NCBI GenBank assembly: GCA_963663495.1
Contig: OY760427.1
Location: forward strand, 3,720,001-3,784,000
Direction: 5' to 3'
Source of the DNA: G963663495 sp963663495
GTDB lineage: Bacteria; Bacteroidota; Rhodothermia; Rhodothermales; Bin80
DNA: 64,000 nt
Shown: positions 25,340 through 35,479 of the stretch, piece by piece
Layout of the letters: each line of letters starts with the position of its first letter
Position numbering within the stretch: position 1 is the first letter of the stretch
Made by a program: the position numbers and the translations under genes
The notes under the pieces: generated by a model
Databases searched by the model: none
Told to the model about the DNA's origin: nothing
The model's input: the letters and a program-made list of their open reading frames with translations, nothing else

Positions 25340-27699
25340 CCTAACTTCGCCATTTCGTAGTGCTACTAACCTACGGAATTCTCCCGTGGCCATATTTGGA
25401 CCGTTTTTTCCAGGAGCAATGGATGGTGAGATTTACCGGATCGGTTGAAGTTGGTTTAGGGTGGTCTGAATCCCTGATTACCTGGTGTTTTGCCGCCTGT
25501 TTCGCTGCGATCTATCTCGGATCGTTTCCATCGGACGTAGCTCTGGTGGCTCCATCTGGAGTACGCTATCTCAACCGTTGTGAAGGGACCATGCGTCATG
25601 AGTCTGGAGGCTTCTGGCTCACCGGTGCACTCGCTTCCTCCACATGCTCGGTCACGGTGCGGGTCGCATCGGGATCATACACGTATCCCAGTACCGCAAA
25701 GAACTGTACCATACTCGGAGGCAGATCCTGATCCACCTCCGTGATCAGGTACCGATATTGGTTCTTAACCATCTTGGTCGTAATCCGACGAATCCTGTTC
25801 AACCTGTCTCGGATCGTCGCCCAACTATCATGAATCCCGTGTTCCTTGAGTCTGGTGCGAACCAGATGGGCAGCATGATAAGCCAGTACCGTAATGAACA
25901 GATGCCCTTCAATGCGGTCATCTCTACTGTGGTAGATGGGCCGTAGACCGAGGTCCGATTTCATGACTCTGAATGTGCGCTCAATCTCTGTAAGTCGCCA
26001 GTAGGTTCGTGCAACCGTTTCCACCGACCATCCGGTATGACTGGTCCGAAGCACATACCCTCCGCTGGCCTGGGTGCGACGCGCATGCGAAGCACGCCGG
26101 GTCACCGTAACGGATTCTGCATGCTTGGTGCCCTCCTTTTTACTGACCTCTACCTCATACAGGTGTGAGACCTTCTTGTACTTTTCCTTCAGACGACCAA
26201 CCTTTATCGTGACCTTTTCATAGTTCTTCAAGTACCCGGGTTTCGAGAGTCCCTCATGTAGTGTAGTGAGCGCCTTCACAAACTTCTTGCATTGGGTTTC
26301 AAGGATCTGATCCTCCTTCGCCTGCTTGGCCTCACTGTGCACAAACACGCGCAGTTCCGCATTATCTTCAACGTCTTTTTCGTCTTCAACATCTTCAACA
26401 TCTTCAACATCTTTTTCCTTTTTGGTGACCTTCCAGGCTTTGATCTTGACTCCCCCGGCGGTCGTAAACTGTTGATCCGGCTTGTTTTCGGGGACTGGAG
26501 GGGCTTTGGAACGCTCCACGGTGATCCAGTTCAGTCCCTGTTCTTTCAGGTACTGCAGATTCTTCTCCGTCGCAATGCCGGAGTCCATAATCACTGTGGG
26601 CGTAGCGCCGTTTAGTTTCTCAATCGCCTCTTTGAGCGTTGCCGGTTCCCCTGCATTGCCCGGCAGGATCTGCACATTGCGGGGGAACCCCGAACCATCC
26701 AGGGTGAGCGCCAGCGTAACCAACGGACAATCACTGCGCTTCTCCTTGCTGCGCCCATGCGACAACAACTTCCCTTTCTTCTTGCCGTGGTAATAGGTAT
26801 TGGTTAAATCATAAAAGACGATCGTTTCTTCAAACTGCAATACCGCTTTGGTAATGCCAAAGAGTTTCTCCAGGATCTGATCCATATGCTTATGGATCAG
26901 ATCAGTGCAACGATAGAGGGTGTTGAGACTCGGGGGTTCCAAATCCAGAAGCTGCAGAACACTGGAGGTTTTACACAGCCATTTATGCGTTTCTCGTTCA
27001 CTGCCCGGGTGGAGCATACGTCCGACGATCAGCGCACAGCAGAGCTTGACGTGTTTCTCGCAGAAGTTGAGCGAACGTAGCAGTACAGCCAGTCCGAGCT
27101 GTTCCAATGTCTGAAGGATCAGTCGTTCTCCGCCGACGGTCCGGGAATCGGGATGGGTTGTTTTCTCTGGATCAATGAGGTGTTGCTGATGGGATGTGCG
27201 ATGGATGTCGTAGCCCTTGCTTTCGAGATGTGCAACGATGTCGTCGACCGCATTGAGAAAGGCTTCATCATTCTGGAAAGGGAGGATAGCTTTCCCTTTG
27301 AGTCGGGCAGTAACGCAATGGGTCAGTTCCCCCCACAGACTGCGGGGGATGTTGAAGTTCGGGCCGAGATTAAGGAGGGTGCGGTGTTTGGAGGTACCGT
27401 CTTTGCGATAGGATTCGATGAGGGCAAAGCTGTTGCATTTTTTACCGTCTTTACGTTTGTAGGGTCGGTTTCGGATAAACATGATCGGAGTGTGGAATTG
27501 GTACGGGGTAAGGTACCGGGGTGGTTGGGGGGAGGTTCCCGTACACACCTCTATAGCACTACATTGTCTTTTCCAAAAAAGTCGGCTAAAAAAGGTCGAA
27601 AAACGCCGAATTTAGCCGAAATAGCCCTATTAGGAGGGAAAAACGAGAGAATTGGAGACGGAACTCAGCGTTTTCCCCTGACTGGATGGCGAAGTTAGG
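25340..27699 (-). mobile_element. IS1634-family element B, nested in IS1380-B
   Basis: This element of about 2360 bp has perfect inverted ends CCTAACTTCGCCAT and direct flanks TTAG (or TTAGC). The site lies in the 3' region of IS1380-B just after its transposase stop; element A of IS1380 shows the uninterrupted form (ACTTGGCTAGC). It is the only IS1634 copy here with an intact transposase, and so a likely recent and active one. Confidence 0.88.
25596..27482 (-). CDS. IS1634-family transposase (copy B, intact)
   Basis: The 628-residue DDE transposase starts at MFIRNRPYKRKDGKK, as IS1634 members do. The family landmarks are VGGERLILQTLEQLGL, VGRMLHPGSERETHKWL, the first Asp in TIVFYDLTNTYYHGKK, GRSKEKRSDCPLVTLALTLD (second region), VIMDSGIATEKNLQYL and the C-terminal Glu in YWRLTEIERTFRVMKSDL. 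A low-complexity acidic linker of DVE repeats at about residues 370-385 differs in repeat number from copy A. Strand and position show it was inserted opposite to IS1634-A. Confidence 0.92.
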   Translation of the reverse strand: MFIRNRPYKRKDGKKCNSFALIESYRKDGTSKHRTLLNLGPNFNIPRSLWGELTHCVTARLKGKAILPFQNDEAFLNAVDDIVAHLESKGYDIHRTSHQQHLIDPEKTTHPDSRTVGGERLILQTLEQLGLAVLLRSLNFCEKHVKLCCALIVGRMLHPGSERETHKWLCKTSSVLQLLDLEPPSLNTLYRCTDLIHKHMDQILEKLFGITKAVLQFEETIVFYDLTNTYYHGKKKGKLLSHGRSKEKRSDCPLVTLALTLDGSGFPRNVQILPGNAGEPATLKEAIEKLNGATPTVIMDSGIATEKNLQYLKEQGLNWITVERSKAPPVPENKPDQQFTTAGGVKIKAWKVTKKEKDVEDVEDVEDEKDVEDNAELRVFVHSEAKQAKEDQILETQCKKFVKALTTLHEGLSKPGYLKNYEKVTIKVGRLKEKYKKVSHLYEVEVSKKEGTKHAESVTVTRRASHARRTQASGGYVLRTSHTGWSVETVARTYWRLTEIERTFRVMKSDLGLRPIYHSRDDRIEGHLFITVLAYHAAHLVRTRLKEHGIHDSWATIRDRLNRIRRITTKMVKNQYRYLITEVDQDLPPSMVQFFAVLGYVYDPDATRTVTEHVEEASAPVSQKPPDS

Positions 27700-27703
27700 T
27701 TAG

Positions 27704-29361
27704 CTAGCTCTTCATGGGAAGCGTGATCCATGTGAGTTGACAATAACGTCGCCAAAATTGCTCCCATGCAGCATCTGCGCTGGCGGCAATGTGGATAACG
27801 ATGTTGCGCGCGTGTTGTACGAAGCGGGCCCCCACCTTGAGTACACGCTCGCGATAGGTGCTCAGACTTATCTGGGATTCGTCAGGCTCCCGCATAAGGC
27901 AGCGCCCCACATGCATGAGCTGATAAGTTAGAAGGTATACCTGTAGCAGGACCTCGTTCTCGGCTCGGATCTCGGCATCCTGTTCCGACTCATCAGGCTC
28001 CGACTCATCAGGCTCCGACTCATCAGGCTCCGACTCATCAGGCACCCGCACTACAGGCCGGCCCTTATAGTGTGTCTTCGGACGGAGAACCGACGACAGC
28101 GCCATGGAGCAAGCCGCATTCAGCTCCCCGAAGTGCTTTTCCGCCTTTCCTCTCCTCCGGTACAGATTCACAAGCTGCTCTGCCGGATAGGCTTCTACAT
28201 CCAGATCGGTGATCAGATAGAAATGCCGCGGAAAAAGCTCTCCCGGCACCGGAACAACCACGAGCACCACACGACGCTCTACGGACCAGCACTTTGCACG
28301 GTAGCGCAGTTCGTGGTAGCACTCGTCCGACGGCTGATCACCCTCCAAATGAGGCGCCGCAAGCCCGTCAATCACATCGTTTCCTTTCAGACGCATAGCC
28401 GATACGGTCGTTCTCCAGCTTATCACATAATTCGCCACTGTTGAAGCCTGCGTCCAATCGGACAATGACCTTGTCGGCCACATGTTCACGCAATGCCAGC
28501 CCAATGCGTCGAATGAAACCGTAGCAGTCCTTCACCACATTCTGCGTGCCCCCTCGCAATTCCGCCCCCAACATGTCGCCCGACTCACCGCATATGGCGA
28601 TAAGGGGCAGAAAGATGGTGCGCTTGTAATATCCGTTCCACTTGCTGCCCTGCTGCTTGCCATGCGTATCTACCGGTACACCGTCCACATCAAAGACCAC
28701 CTCGGGGCGGCGCTTCCCGCCACCACGCTGCAGCAGGTGCTCCATGGCGAATGTCTCTACAAAAAGGCGCAACTTCTTGAAATTCTTTTTCCCGGCCAAC
28801 ATGTGCACGAAGCGAGACATGGTTGGCTGGGATGCCAGGGACCTATCGTCCTGTAATGCCCTCATACCCCTTTTGGAAGGGAATTATATGGCTGAGTACC
28901 CATTTGCTGAGGTTCTTGAAATAATTGCAGTTTATCGTGAAAAGCGGGAACCGATTATGAACAACTGGCGAAAGCCATCCTGTCTGCACCACCAAAGCAC
29001 AAAAAGTAACTCCTGCGAAAACGCGTGGCACTCAGCCATATAACTCCCTTTTGGAAGAAGTGGCCACGCGCATGGCGGGGTCCCTTCGAAGCTTGTCCGC
29101 ATCTGACTGACGTCCCCACCCCTGCACATGTTGCAGCAGTAACTGCCGCACTAACTCCTCAAGGCTATGCGTAATCCGAGCTTGGGACCGATTGTCCTTA
29201 AGCACGGAAGCGAGTCGGCATGCCAAGGTGCTGATCACCATGAGCAGGCGCATAGGAATGACGCCGGCATCCGATGTTAGATTATCGGTCTTGGAGCGTA
29301 CAACTTTGACGGATTTATTGAATTGGCAAGCGAACAGAAGGTTGGATTTGGGATCTTGCAT
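27704..29361 (-). pseudogene. IS1380-family transposase, multiply disrupted (copy B)
   Basis: It is the same transposase as at 18564-20002, broken by a 5-bp deletion near 28395 and by the MITE at 28879-29048, which sits in the N-terminal half. Otherwise it is very close to copy A, and it lacks copy A's one-base deletion. Near the C-terminal domain it has four PDESE units (15-bp repeat) where copy A has one. Confidence 0.88.
28879..29048 (-). repeat. Solo IS1595-derived MITE with 8-bp duplication
   Basis: This 170-bp insertion in the IS1380 transposase has ends GGGAATTATATGGCTGAGTA and, inward from the other side, GGGAGTTATATGGCTGAGTG. TTTTGGAA flanks it at 28871-28878 and 29049-29056. IS1380-A shows the same site with a single TTTTGGAA, so ends and duplication are proven by comparison. 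The 8-bp size fits the IS1595 family. It is non-coding. Confidence 0.93.
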
Positions 29362-29533
29362 CGGGTGTGTTACAGGGTGAATGGGTATTGGGGTTTCTGA
29401 ACCTTTGAGCGTCGCACAGGATCCCTTTCAAACCGTGTATAGTCAACATATTACACCATAATATTAAACGACGATTCCCCGCCACTTAACTCCCTTATGA
29501 ATAAGGGAGGCGTACCAATTCCACACTCCGATC

Positions 29534-31402
29534 ATGTTTATCCGAAACCGACCCTACAAACGTAAAGACGGTAAGAAATGCAACAGCTTTGCCCTCATCG
29601 AATCCTATCGCAAAGACGGTACCTCCAAACACCGTACCCTCCTTAATCTCGGCCCGAACTTCAACATCCCCCGCAGTCTGTGGGCGGAGCTGCCCCATTG
29701 TGTTACTTCCCGACTCAAAGGGAAAGCCAGCCTCCCTTTCCAGAATGATGAAGCCTTTCTCAATGCGGTCGACGACATCGTTACATAACTCGAAAGCAAG
29801 GGCTACGACATCCATCGCACATCCCATCAGCAACACCTCATTGATCCAGAGAAAACAACCCATCCCGATTCCCGGACCGTAGGCGGAGAACGACTGATCC
29901 TTCAGACATTGGAACAGCTCGGACTGACTGTACTGCTACGTTCGCTCAACTTCTGCGAGAAACACGTCAAGCTCTGCTTTGCGCTGATCGTCGGGCGTAT
30001 GCTCCACCCGGGCAGTGAACGAGAAACGCATAAATGGTTGTGTAAAACCTCCAATGTTCTGCAGCTTCTGGATTTGGAACCCCCGAGTCTCAACACCCTC
30101 TATCGTTGCACTGATCTGATCCATAAGCATATGGACGAGATCCTGGAGAAACTCTTTGGCATTACCAAAGCGGTATTGCAGTTTGAAGAAACGATCGTCT
30201 TCTATGATTTAACCAATACCTATTACCATGGCAAGAAGAAAGGGAAGTTGTTGTCGCATGGGCGCAGCAAGGAGAAGCGCAGTGATTGTCCGTTGGTTAC
30301 GCTGGCACTCACCCTGGATGGTTCGGGGTTCCCACGCAACGTGCAGATCCTGCCGGGCAATGCAGGGGAACCGGCAACGCTCAAAGAGGCGATTGAGAAA
30401 CTAAACGGCGCTACGCCCACAGTGATTATGGACTCCGGCATTGCGACGGAGCAGAATCTGCAGTACCTGAAAGAACAGGGACTGAACTGGATCACCGTGG
30501 AGCGTTCCAAAGCCCCTCCAGTCTCCGAAAACAAGCCGGATCAACAGTTTACGACCGCAGGGGGAGTCAAGATCAAAGCCTGGAAGATCACCAAAAAGGA
30601 AAAAGATGTTGAAGACGAAAAAGACATTGAAGATAATGCGGAACTGCGCGTGTTTGTGCACAGTGAGGCCAAGCAGGCGAAGGAGGATCAGATCCTTGAA
30701 ACCCAATGCAAGAAGTTTGTGAAGGCGCTCACTACACTACATGAGGGACTCTCGAAACCCGGGTACTTGAAGAACTATGAAAAGGTCACGATAAAGGTTG
30801 GTCGTCTGAAGGAAAAGTACAAGAAGGTCTCACACCTGTATGAGGTAGAGGTCAGCAAAAAGGAGGGCACCAAGCATGCAGCATCCGTCACGGTGACCCG
30901 GCGTGCTTCGCATGCGCGTCGCACCCAGGCCAGCGGAGGGTATGTGCTTCGGACCAGTCATACCGGATGGTCGGTGGAAACGGTTGCACGAACCTACTGG
31001 CGACTTACAGAGATTGAGCGCACATTCAGAGTCATGAAATCGGACCTCGGTCTACGGCCCATCTACCACAGCAGAGATGACCGCATTGAAGGGCATCTGT
31101 TCATCACGGTACTGGCTTATCATGCTGCCCATCTGGTTCGCACCAGACTCAAGGAACACGGGATTCATGATAGTTGGGCGACGATCCGAGACAAGTTGAA
31201 CAGGATTCGTCGGATTACGACCAAGATGGTTAAGAACCAATATCGGTACCTGATCACGGAGGTGGATCAGGATCTGCCTCCGAGTATGGTATAGTTCTTC
31301 GCGGTACTGGGATACGTGTATGATCCGGATGCGACCCGCACCGTGACCGAGCATGTGGAGGAAGCGAGTGCACCGGTGAGCCAGAAGCCTCCAGACTCAT
31401 GA
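29534..31402 (+). pseudogene. IS1634-family transposase, two nonsense codons (copy A)
   Basis: It is nearly identical to the intact copy at 25596-27482 but has a TAA at 29786-29788 (after about 84 codons) and a TAG at about 31292 close to the C-terminus. The leader is separated from the gene by IS1380-B. The DVE linker is shorter than in copy B. It cannot make a full transposase. Confidence 0.9.
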
Positions 31403-31665
31403 CGCATGGTCCCTTCACAACGGTTGAGATAGCGTACTCCAGATGGAGCCACCAGAGCTACGTCCGATGGAAACGATCCGGGATAGATCGCGGCAAAACA
31501 CCAGGTAAAAAGGGACTCAAACCACCCTAAACCAACTTCAACCGATCCGGTAAATCTCACCATCCATTGCTCCTGAAAAAAACGGTCCAAATATGGCCAC
31601 GGGAGAATTCCGTAGGTTAGTAGCACTACGAAATGGCGAAGTTAGGGTAAGTGCAACCTGAGCTA

Positions 31666-33586
31666 GTGTTTGCCAGAAAAGTATGGTCTTGCGAGCGACT
31701 CTTGGCTGAGTGGGGGGCTGGAATTCGAATTGGGGATCGGAATGACAAGTCAGCAAGGATTTTTCGACGGTAACGGTGCCGACTTTGTCCGCTCACGCCG
31801 GCAATCCTAGGGTTTTGACGTTGATCAGACGTGTTTTTGTCGTCCATCAGCGAGGCATGAACATACGTTGGCCTCTCGCCCTTGCAGGCTACCTTGATTT
31901 TGTGCTGAAGACACTCGCGCGAGTACCTACGCCGCGCGCTTGCGGGCCTGCTCGCACCGCCTTCGTCGCTCCTCGCTCCGCTTCACTATCTGTCCGATAC
32001 GGTGCACATTTGCCGCTACCACTACCAGCGCCACCGTCCGAACAAAGCCTTCCTTGCCACGGGTCCGTATCAAACCCAGGCCCCGATGATTCAAATTGTT
32101 GATCGCCGACTCCACTGCCGGATGCTGACGACGACCCTCCACAAACTTCGGATCGGATTCCCTCTCCTTATCCGCTTTGCTCAACTTACCCCTCTTCGGC
32201 ATGATCACCGTGTCCAACACCGGCTCCAGCGCCTTACGGTTCTTTACCGATGAGTACCCCTTATCCATGCTGCACGATGTGATCGCCGGATACCGATCCT
32301 TCGCTTCCTTCATAAACCCCACAATCATATCCGAATCCACCCCTTCGTGCAGTATCTGATGCCACAATATCAACTGATGCTGATCCTCCAGCACGCATAC
32401 CGGCAAACCCAACTCCGCAATCACCCCCGCCTTCCCCTTGGTGATCCAACGAGTATGCGGCTCATGTATCGAAAATACCTTCTCATCATGCGGAATCACC
32501 TCCCCCTTCAATAGACGCCTATCTACTTGATCTATCTGCCTTTGTGCATCTGCCAAGTACCGCAACACCTCCTCAAGATCCGCGTCTTTCTCCTTCAACA
32601 CGCTGACACTGCTCTCCGCACGCTCAATCAGAACACGACACATCTTCACATACTTTCTCACCTTCGACTCATCACGCCACTGACGGTGCGTACGCACCCG
32701 GTTGAAGGCCTTCTTCAAGGTACGACTCCAGTACACAGCCTTGCGCCAGCCCGCAAGGCTGTGCGCCTCACATGCGCAATGCAACTCCCGAATCAGGCAC
32801 CGCATCGATTCCCACAACAAACGAACATCCGTAGGCCACTCCACATTCGCTTTGGCCACCGCCGAATCAACCCGGCCAAGAAGCGGCTCCTCTGGCTCCT
32901 GTTCTACCAATCGGTGACCGCAAGCCACCACCGCATCGTTGATCTGCTTCAGGATGTCCGCTGTTAGCAGGCTCACGTTATCAATAACGGTCTGCAGCTG
33001 ATAGACAGGCTCGTCCCAGAAATTCGTATGCCCCAGCATCTGGCGCACCTCCAAATGATTGGCGGCCAGGCTCCTCAAACGATCAAAGTCGCAGTTGAGG
33101 GCCTGCTTCAATACCCCCAAGACAAAGACGCGCCAAAGTGCCATCCCCGGACGACCACGCTGCAAATCAATATTCGGAAGCAACTGCTTCTCCAGGATCT
33201 CAAAGATCTTCTGCCGAGCCGTTGGGTCGCAATACAGGTGCTGCAGACCTTTTAGCACTGCCGGTATATCGTCCCGGTCTTTGGGGTGGAAGGTCATCTC
33301 TTCAATGGGGACCTGCCCGAGCTTAAACTGTGTATCCTCTACAATCCGCATGGTATTAATCGTATGAATAATCGGCCCCAAGGGGCCTTATATCGATGAA
33401 AACGCCCGAAACAGAAGGATTTGGCCAAACATTCGTTAGAGACACGCTGGCTGAATAATCTGCAATGTGCAAATACGGTATGGCTCATATCCATCTGTAA
33501 CCGTAACGCTTACAGATGGATAGAACGAGTATCAAACGGCCTTGTTTCGCCGTTTTTCAGCCCTCCTACCTTTTTCTGGCAAACAC
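31666..33586 (-). mobile_element. ISNCY-family element B
   Basis: This 1921-bp element has the same ends as element A (GTGTTTGCCAG inward on both sides) and 6-bp flanks GAGCTA at 31660-31665 and 33587-33592. The flanks join the glycosyltransferase sequence as in its intact paralogue (AGCTACCTGCCAGAAG), so the insertion hit that gene 15 bp from IS1634-A. Confidence 0.9.
31927..33351 (-). CDS. ISNCY-family transposase (copy B)
   Basis: This 474-residue protein differs from copy A (20492-21916) at only a handful of positions (for example LLGRVDSAV for LLCRVDSAV and HRGLGL for HRGPGL). All family landmarks are intact, so it is potentially active. Confidence 0.87.
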   Translation of the reverse strand: MRIVEDTQFKLGQVPIEEMTFHPKDRDDIPAVLKGLQHLYCDPTARQKIFEILEKQLLPNIDLQRGRPGMALWRVFVLGVLKQALNCDFDRLRSLAANHLEVRQMLGHTNFWDEPVYQLQTVIDNVSLLTADILKQINDAVVACGHRLVEQEPEEPLLGRVDSAVAKANVEWPTDVRLLWESMRCLIRELHCACEAHSLAGWRKAVYWSRTLKKAFNRVRTHRQWRDESKVRKYVKMCRVLIERAESSVSVLKEKDADLEEVLRYLADAQRQIDQVDRRLLKGEVIPHDEKVFSIHEPHTRWITKGKAGVIAELGLPVCVLEDQHQLILWHQILHEGVDSDMIVGFMKEAKDRYPAITSCSMDKGYSSVKNRKALEPVLDTVIMPKRGKLSKADKERESDPKFVEGRRQHPAVESAINNLNHRGLGLIRTRGKEGFVRTVALVVVAANVHRIGQIVKRSEERRRRCEQARKRAA

Positions 33587-33966
33587 GAGCTACCTGCCAG
33601 AAGACGAGGTGAGCGAGGTTGACGCCTTGAGTGGTTCTTGTATGATGGTGCGCAAAGATGCTTTAGAGCGCGGGTGCCATTCGAATCCAGCAACCTGCCC
33701 GGGCGCCGGATTATTAGACGAAGCGTTCTTTATGTACGGGGAGGATCTGGACTAGTGCTACCGCATCCAACGTGCCGGTTGGAAGATCTTCTACACACCA
33801 GCGACGCAGATCATCCACTACAAGGGGGCAAGCACGCGCAAGAGCAATCTACGCTACGCACGCCTCTTCCATGGAGCCATGCTGCGCTTTGCCAACAAGC
33901 ACTTGCAGCAGGACTATCCCCGCTCCTTTCTGTGAGGATTGCGCCTTGCCGTGATCGAACGTGGTT
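33587..33966 (+). pseudogene. Glycosyltransferase family 2 gene, middle fragment
   Basis: This continues the gene broken at 24875. It matches the intact paralogue from YLPEDEVSEVDALSGSCMMV through FFMYGEDLD to RFANKHLQQDYPR. It carries its own nonsense codon (GAC TAG TGC for the paralogue's GAC TGG TGC, near 33753) and loses homology near 33966, where an IS66 relic begins. The C-terminal half is gone. Confidence 0.87.
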
Positions 33967-33969
33967 GCA

Positions 33970-34349
33970 GCTGGAACCGGCTCGCGCACCGGCTTCTTCT
34001 TCCCAAGCCGCTTGCGCTTTACCAAGGTATACTCGTCCGGCTCCTCCTCGGGCTCAGCAGCTACCGGTTCCTCTTCCAACAACCGGCCTTGCAGAGCATT
34101 GTCCGCCTGCGTGTACTCACACTCTTTTCCAGAGAGTAGGCGATACGCTTGTTCCAATTTGGCTTTCAGATGCCCAATCTTCGCATCCTTATCGGCGATC
34201 GGCGTTGCCCTTGGATAGACGATCGGCTTTCTCTCCAAGCGGCGGACCTGTTTCCGCAGATCCTTATTCTCAGCCTCCTAGTTTTTCAGCCTCTGAAAGA
34301 GGGCTTCACCGGCAGGAGAAGAGGAGGAGAAAAATGCCTTGGGCTGCAT
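33970..34349 (-). pseudogene. IS66-type transposase (TnpC) N-terminal relic
   Basis: Minus-strand frame from ATG 34349 with coiled-coil-like EAENKDLRKQVRRLERK, then KIGHLKAKLEQAYRLLSGKE and a basic KRKRLGKKKPVREPVP. This order (leucine-zipper segment, acidic linker, basic 'RKK.GRKP' phrase) is the N-terminal plan of IS66 TnpC. An in-frame TAG near 34279 and the missing remainder make it a relic. Attribution to IS66 is from pattern only. Confidence 0.55.
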
Positions 34350-34516
34350 GATTTATGTGCATGTGCGCCCTCCACAATGTTCCGTTTTCCTACCCCAAAA
34401 CCTACGTTTTATCTCCCACAGGCGGCTGACTGCTGACTGCATTCAGCCGCTTGGAGAATAAGCTGCACACCACTCCACAATTCCCATGTCGGCACGCCAA
34501 ACCGGGCGTATGATTA

Positions 34517-35383
34517 GGGAATTATATACGTGAGTGACCAACTGTACACAGTGAGGCACCAGTATCAATTTCACGGGTCATAGGGGTCGGTAACCCGAAC
34601 GCCCCTCGCTGTGCAGCAGCCCCAATCCCGGAGGCCAGTATGGTTGCAGCCGCATTCAGGTCTGCATGATCCGCATGTCCACAGGACATACACGTGAATT
34701 TGCTCCGTGTCTTACGGTTACTCACTTCTGTGTGCCCACACACAGAACACCGCTGACTCGTATAGGCAGCGGTAACCTTTATCACCTTGCAGCACTTATA
34801 ACCCAGCATCTGATCCAGCTGGCCCCAACCTGTTCGCAGTATTCCACGGTTGAGGCCAGACTTCTGTCTGACGTTTGTGCCAAAGCTCTCCATCGTCCCC
34901 TTAGCTGAACGTGTCATCGCTTTGATCTTTAGGTCCTCCAGTATCACCGTTGAGGAGCATTTGGCAATACTGCGACTTACCTGGTGGTTCGCATTCTTGA
35001 GGATGGTAGCACGCTTGCGCTGTATGCGGGCGATTCTATGCTTCCGCCTGTTACGACGGTTGGAGCCTTTCTTCTGTCTCGCCAGTCTTCGCTGATGCCG
35101 CTTCAACGTGGCATCAAGACGCTTGGTATCCGGTTGTCTGATAATGCTTGTATCGCCCTCTGTGGAGACCATAGCGACCTGCCCGCAATTACGGTCAATG
35201 CCTACAGCACCGCCGGTATCCTCTATTACAGGTGCCTCCATCTTGTAGCAGATGACAGCATACCCTTTGCCGGCGTTCTTCTTTACCGTTTATGAAAAAC
35301 TGGCGAAAGCCATCCTATCTGCACCACCAAAGCATAACAAGTAACTCCTGCGAAAACGCGTGGCACTCAGCCATATAACTCCC
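34517..35383 (-). mobile_element. Internally deleted TnpB unit
   Basis: Both outer ends of the MITE-tnpB unit are present: GGGAATTATATACGTGAGTG at 34517 and, inward from 35383, GGGAGTTATATGGCTGAGTG. The right half of the MITE and the first ~170 codons of tnpB are missing, with a junction near 35288. It is an 867-bp deletion derivative. The 8-bp flanks (TATGATTA, TTGATTTT) do not match. Confidence 0.78.
34522..35288 (-). pseudogene. tnpB, C-terminal two-thirds
   Basis: Very similar to the intact genes from about NAGKGYAVICYKMEAPVIED on. It retains the first RuvC Asp (GIDRNCGQVA), LEDL, the zinc ribbon and DLNAAATIL, and ends HSRI with its stop in the terminal repeat. The N-terminal RNA/DNA-binding part is absent. 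The RNA hairpin near the 3' end is intact (34583-34606), so a guide-type RNA could in principle still be made. Confidence 0.85.
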
Positions 35384-35479
35384 TTGATTTTCGGACTAAT
35401 GTTGAAGCCATCGAACAAAGCATGGACGACCATGTGGAGGTGTTGGTGGAGCGATGCGTCGCACCCGAGGGGAAACCGT

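Larger units (their letters stand above)
25074..29510 (-). mobile_element. IS1380-family element B, nested in IS1634-A
   Basis: The ends are CCTGCAATATTCATG and CCTCCCTTATTCATAAGGG (inward), the same as element A. CGTAC lies at 25069-25073 and 29511-29515, and the flanks join into the IS1634 leader as seen intact in element B of that family. It is itself hit by IS1634-B (25340-27699) and a MITE (28879-29048). Confidence 0.85.
24876..31646 (+). mobile_element. IS1634-family element A, interrupted by nested elements
   Basis: The ends are TCTAACTTCGCCAT (left) and, read inward from the right, CCTAACTTCGCCAT. GTAA flanks both sides (24872-24875 and 31647-31650) in agreement with the uninterrupted paralogue sequence, so the target duplication is 4 bp (5 with one mismatch). 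The element is split at 25073/29511 by IS1380-B, which is flanked by CGTAC. Its 5' leader (24876-25073) matches the leader of element B. Confidence 0.85.
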
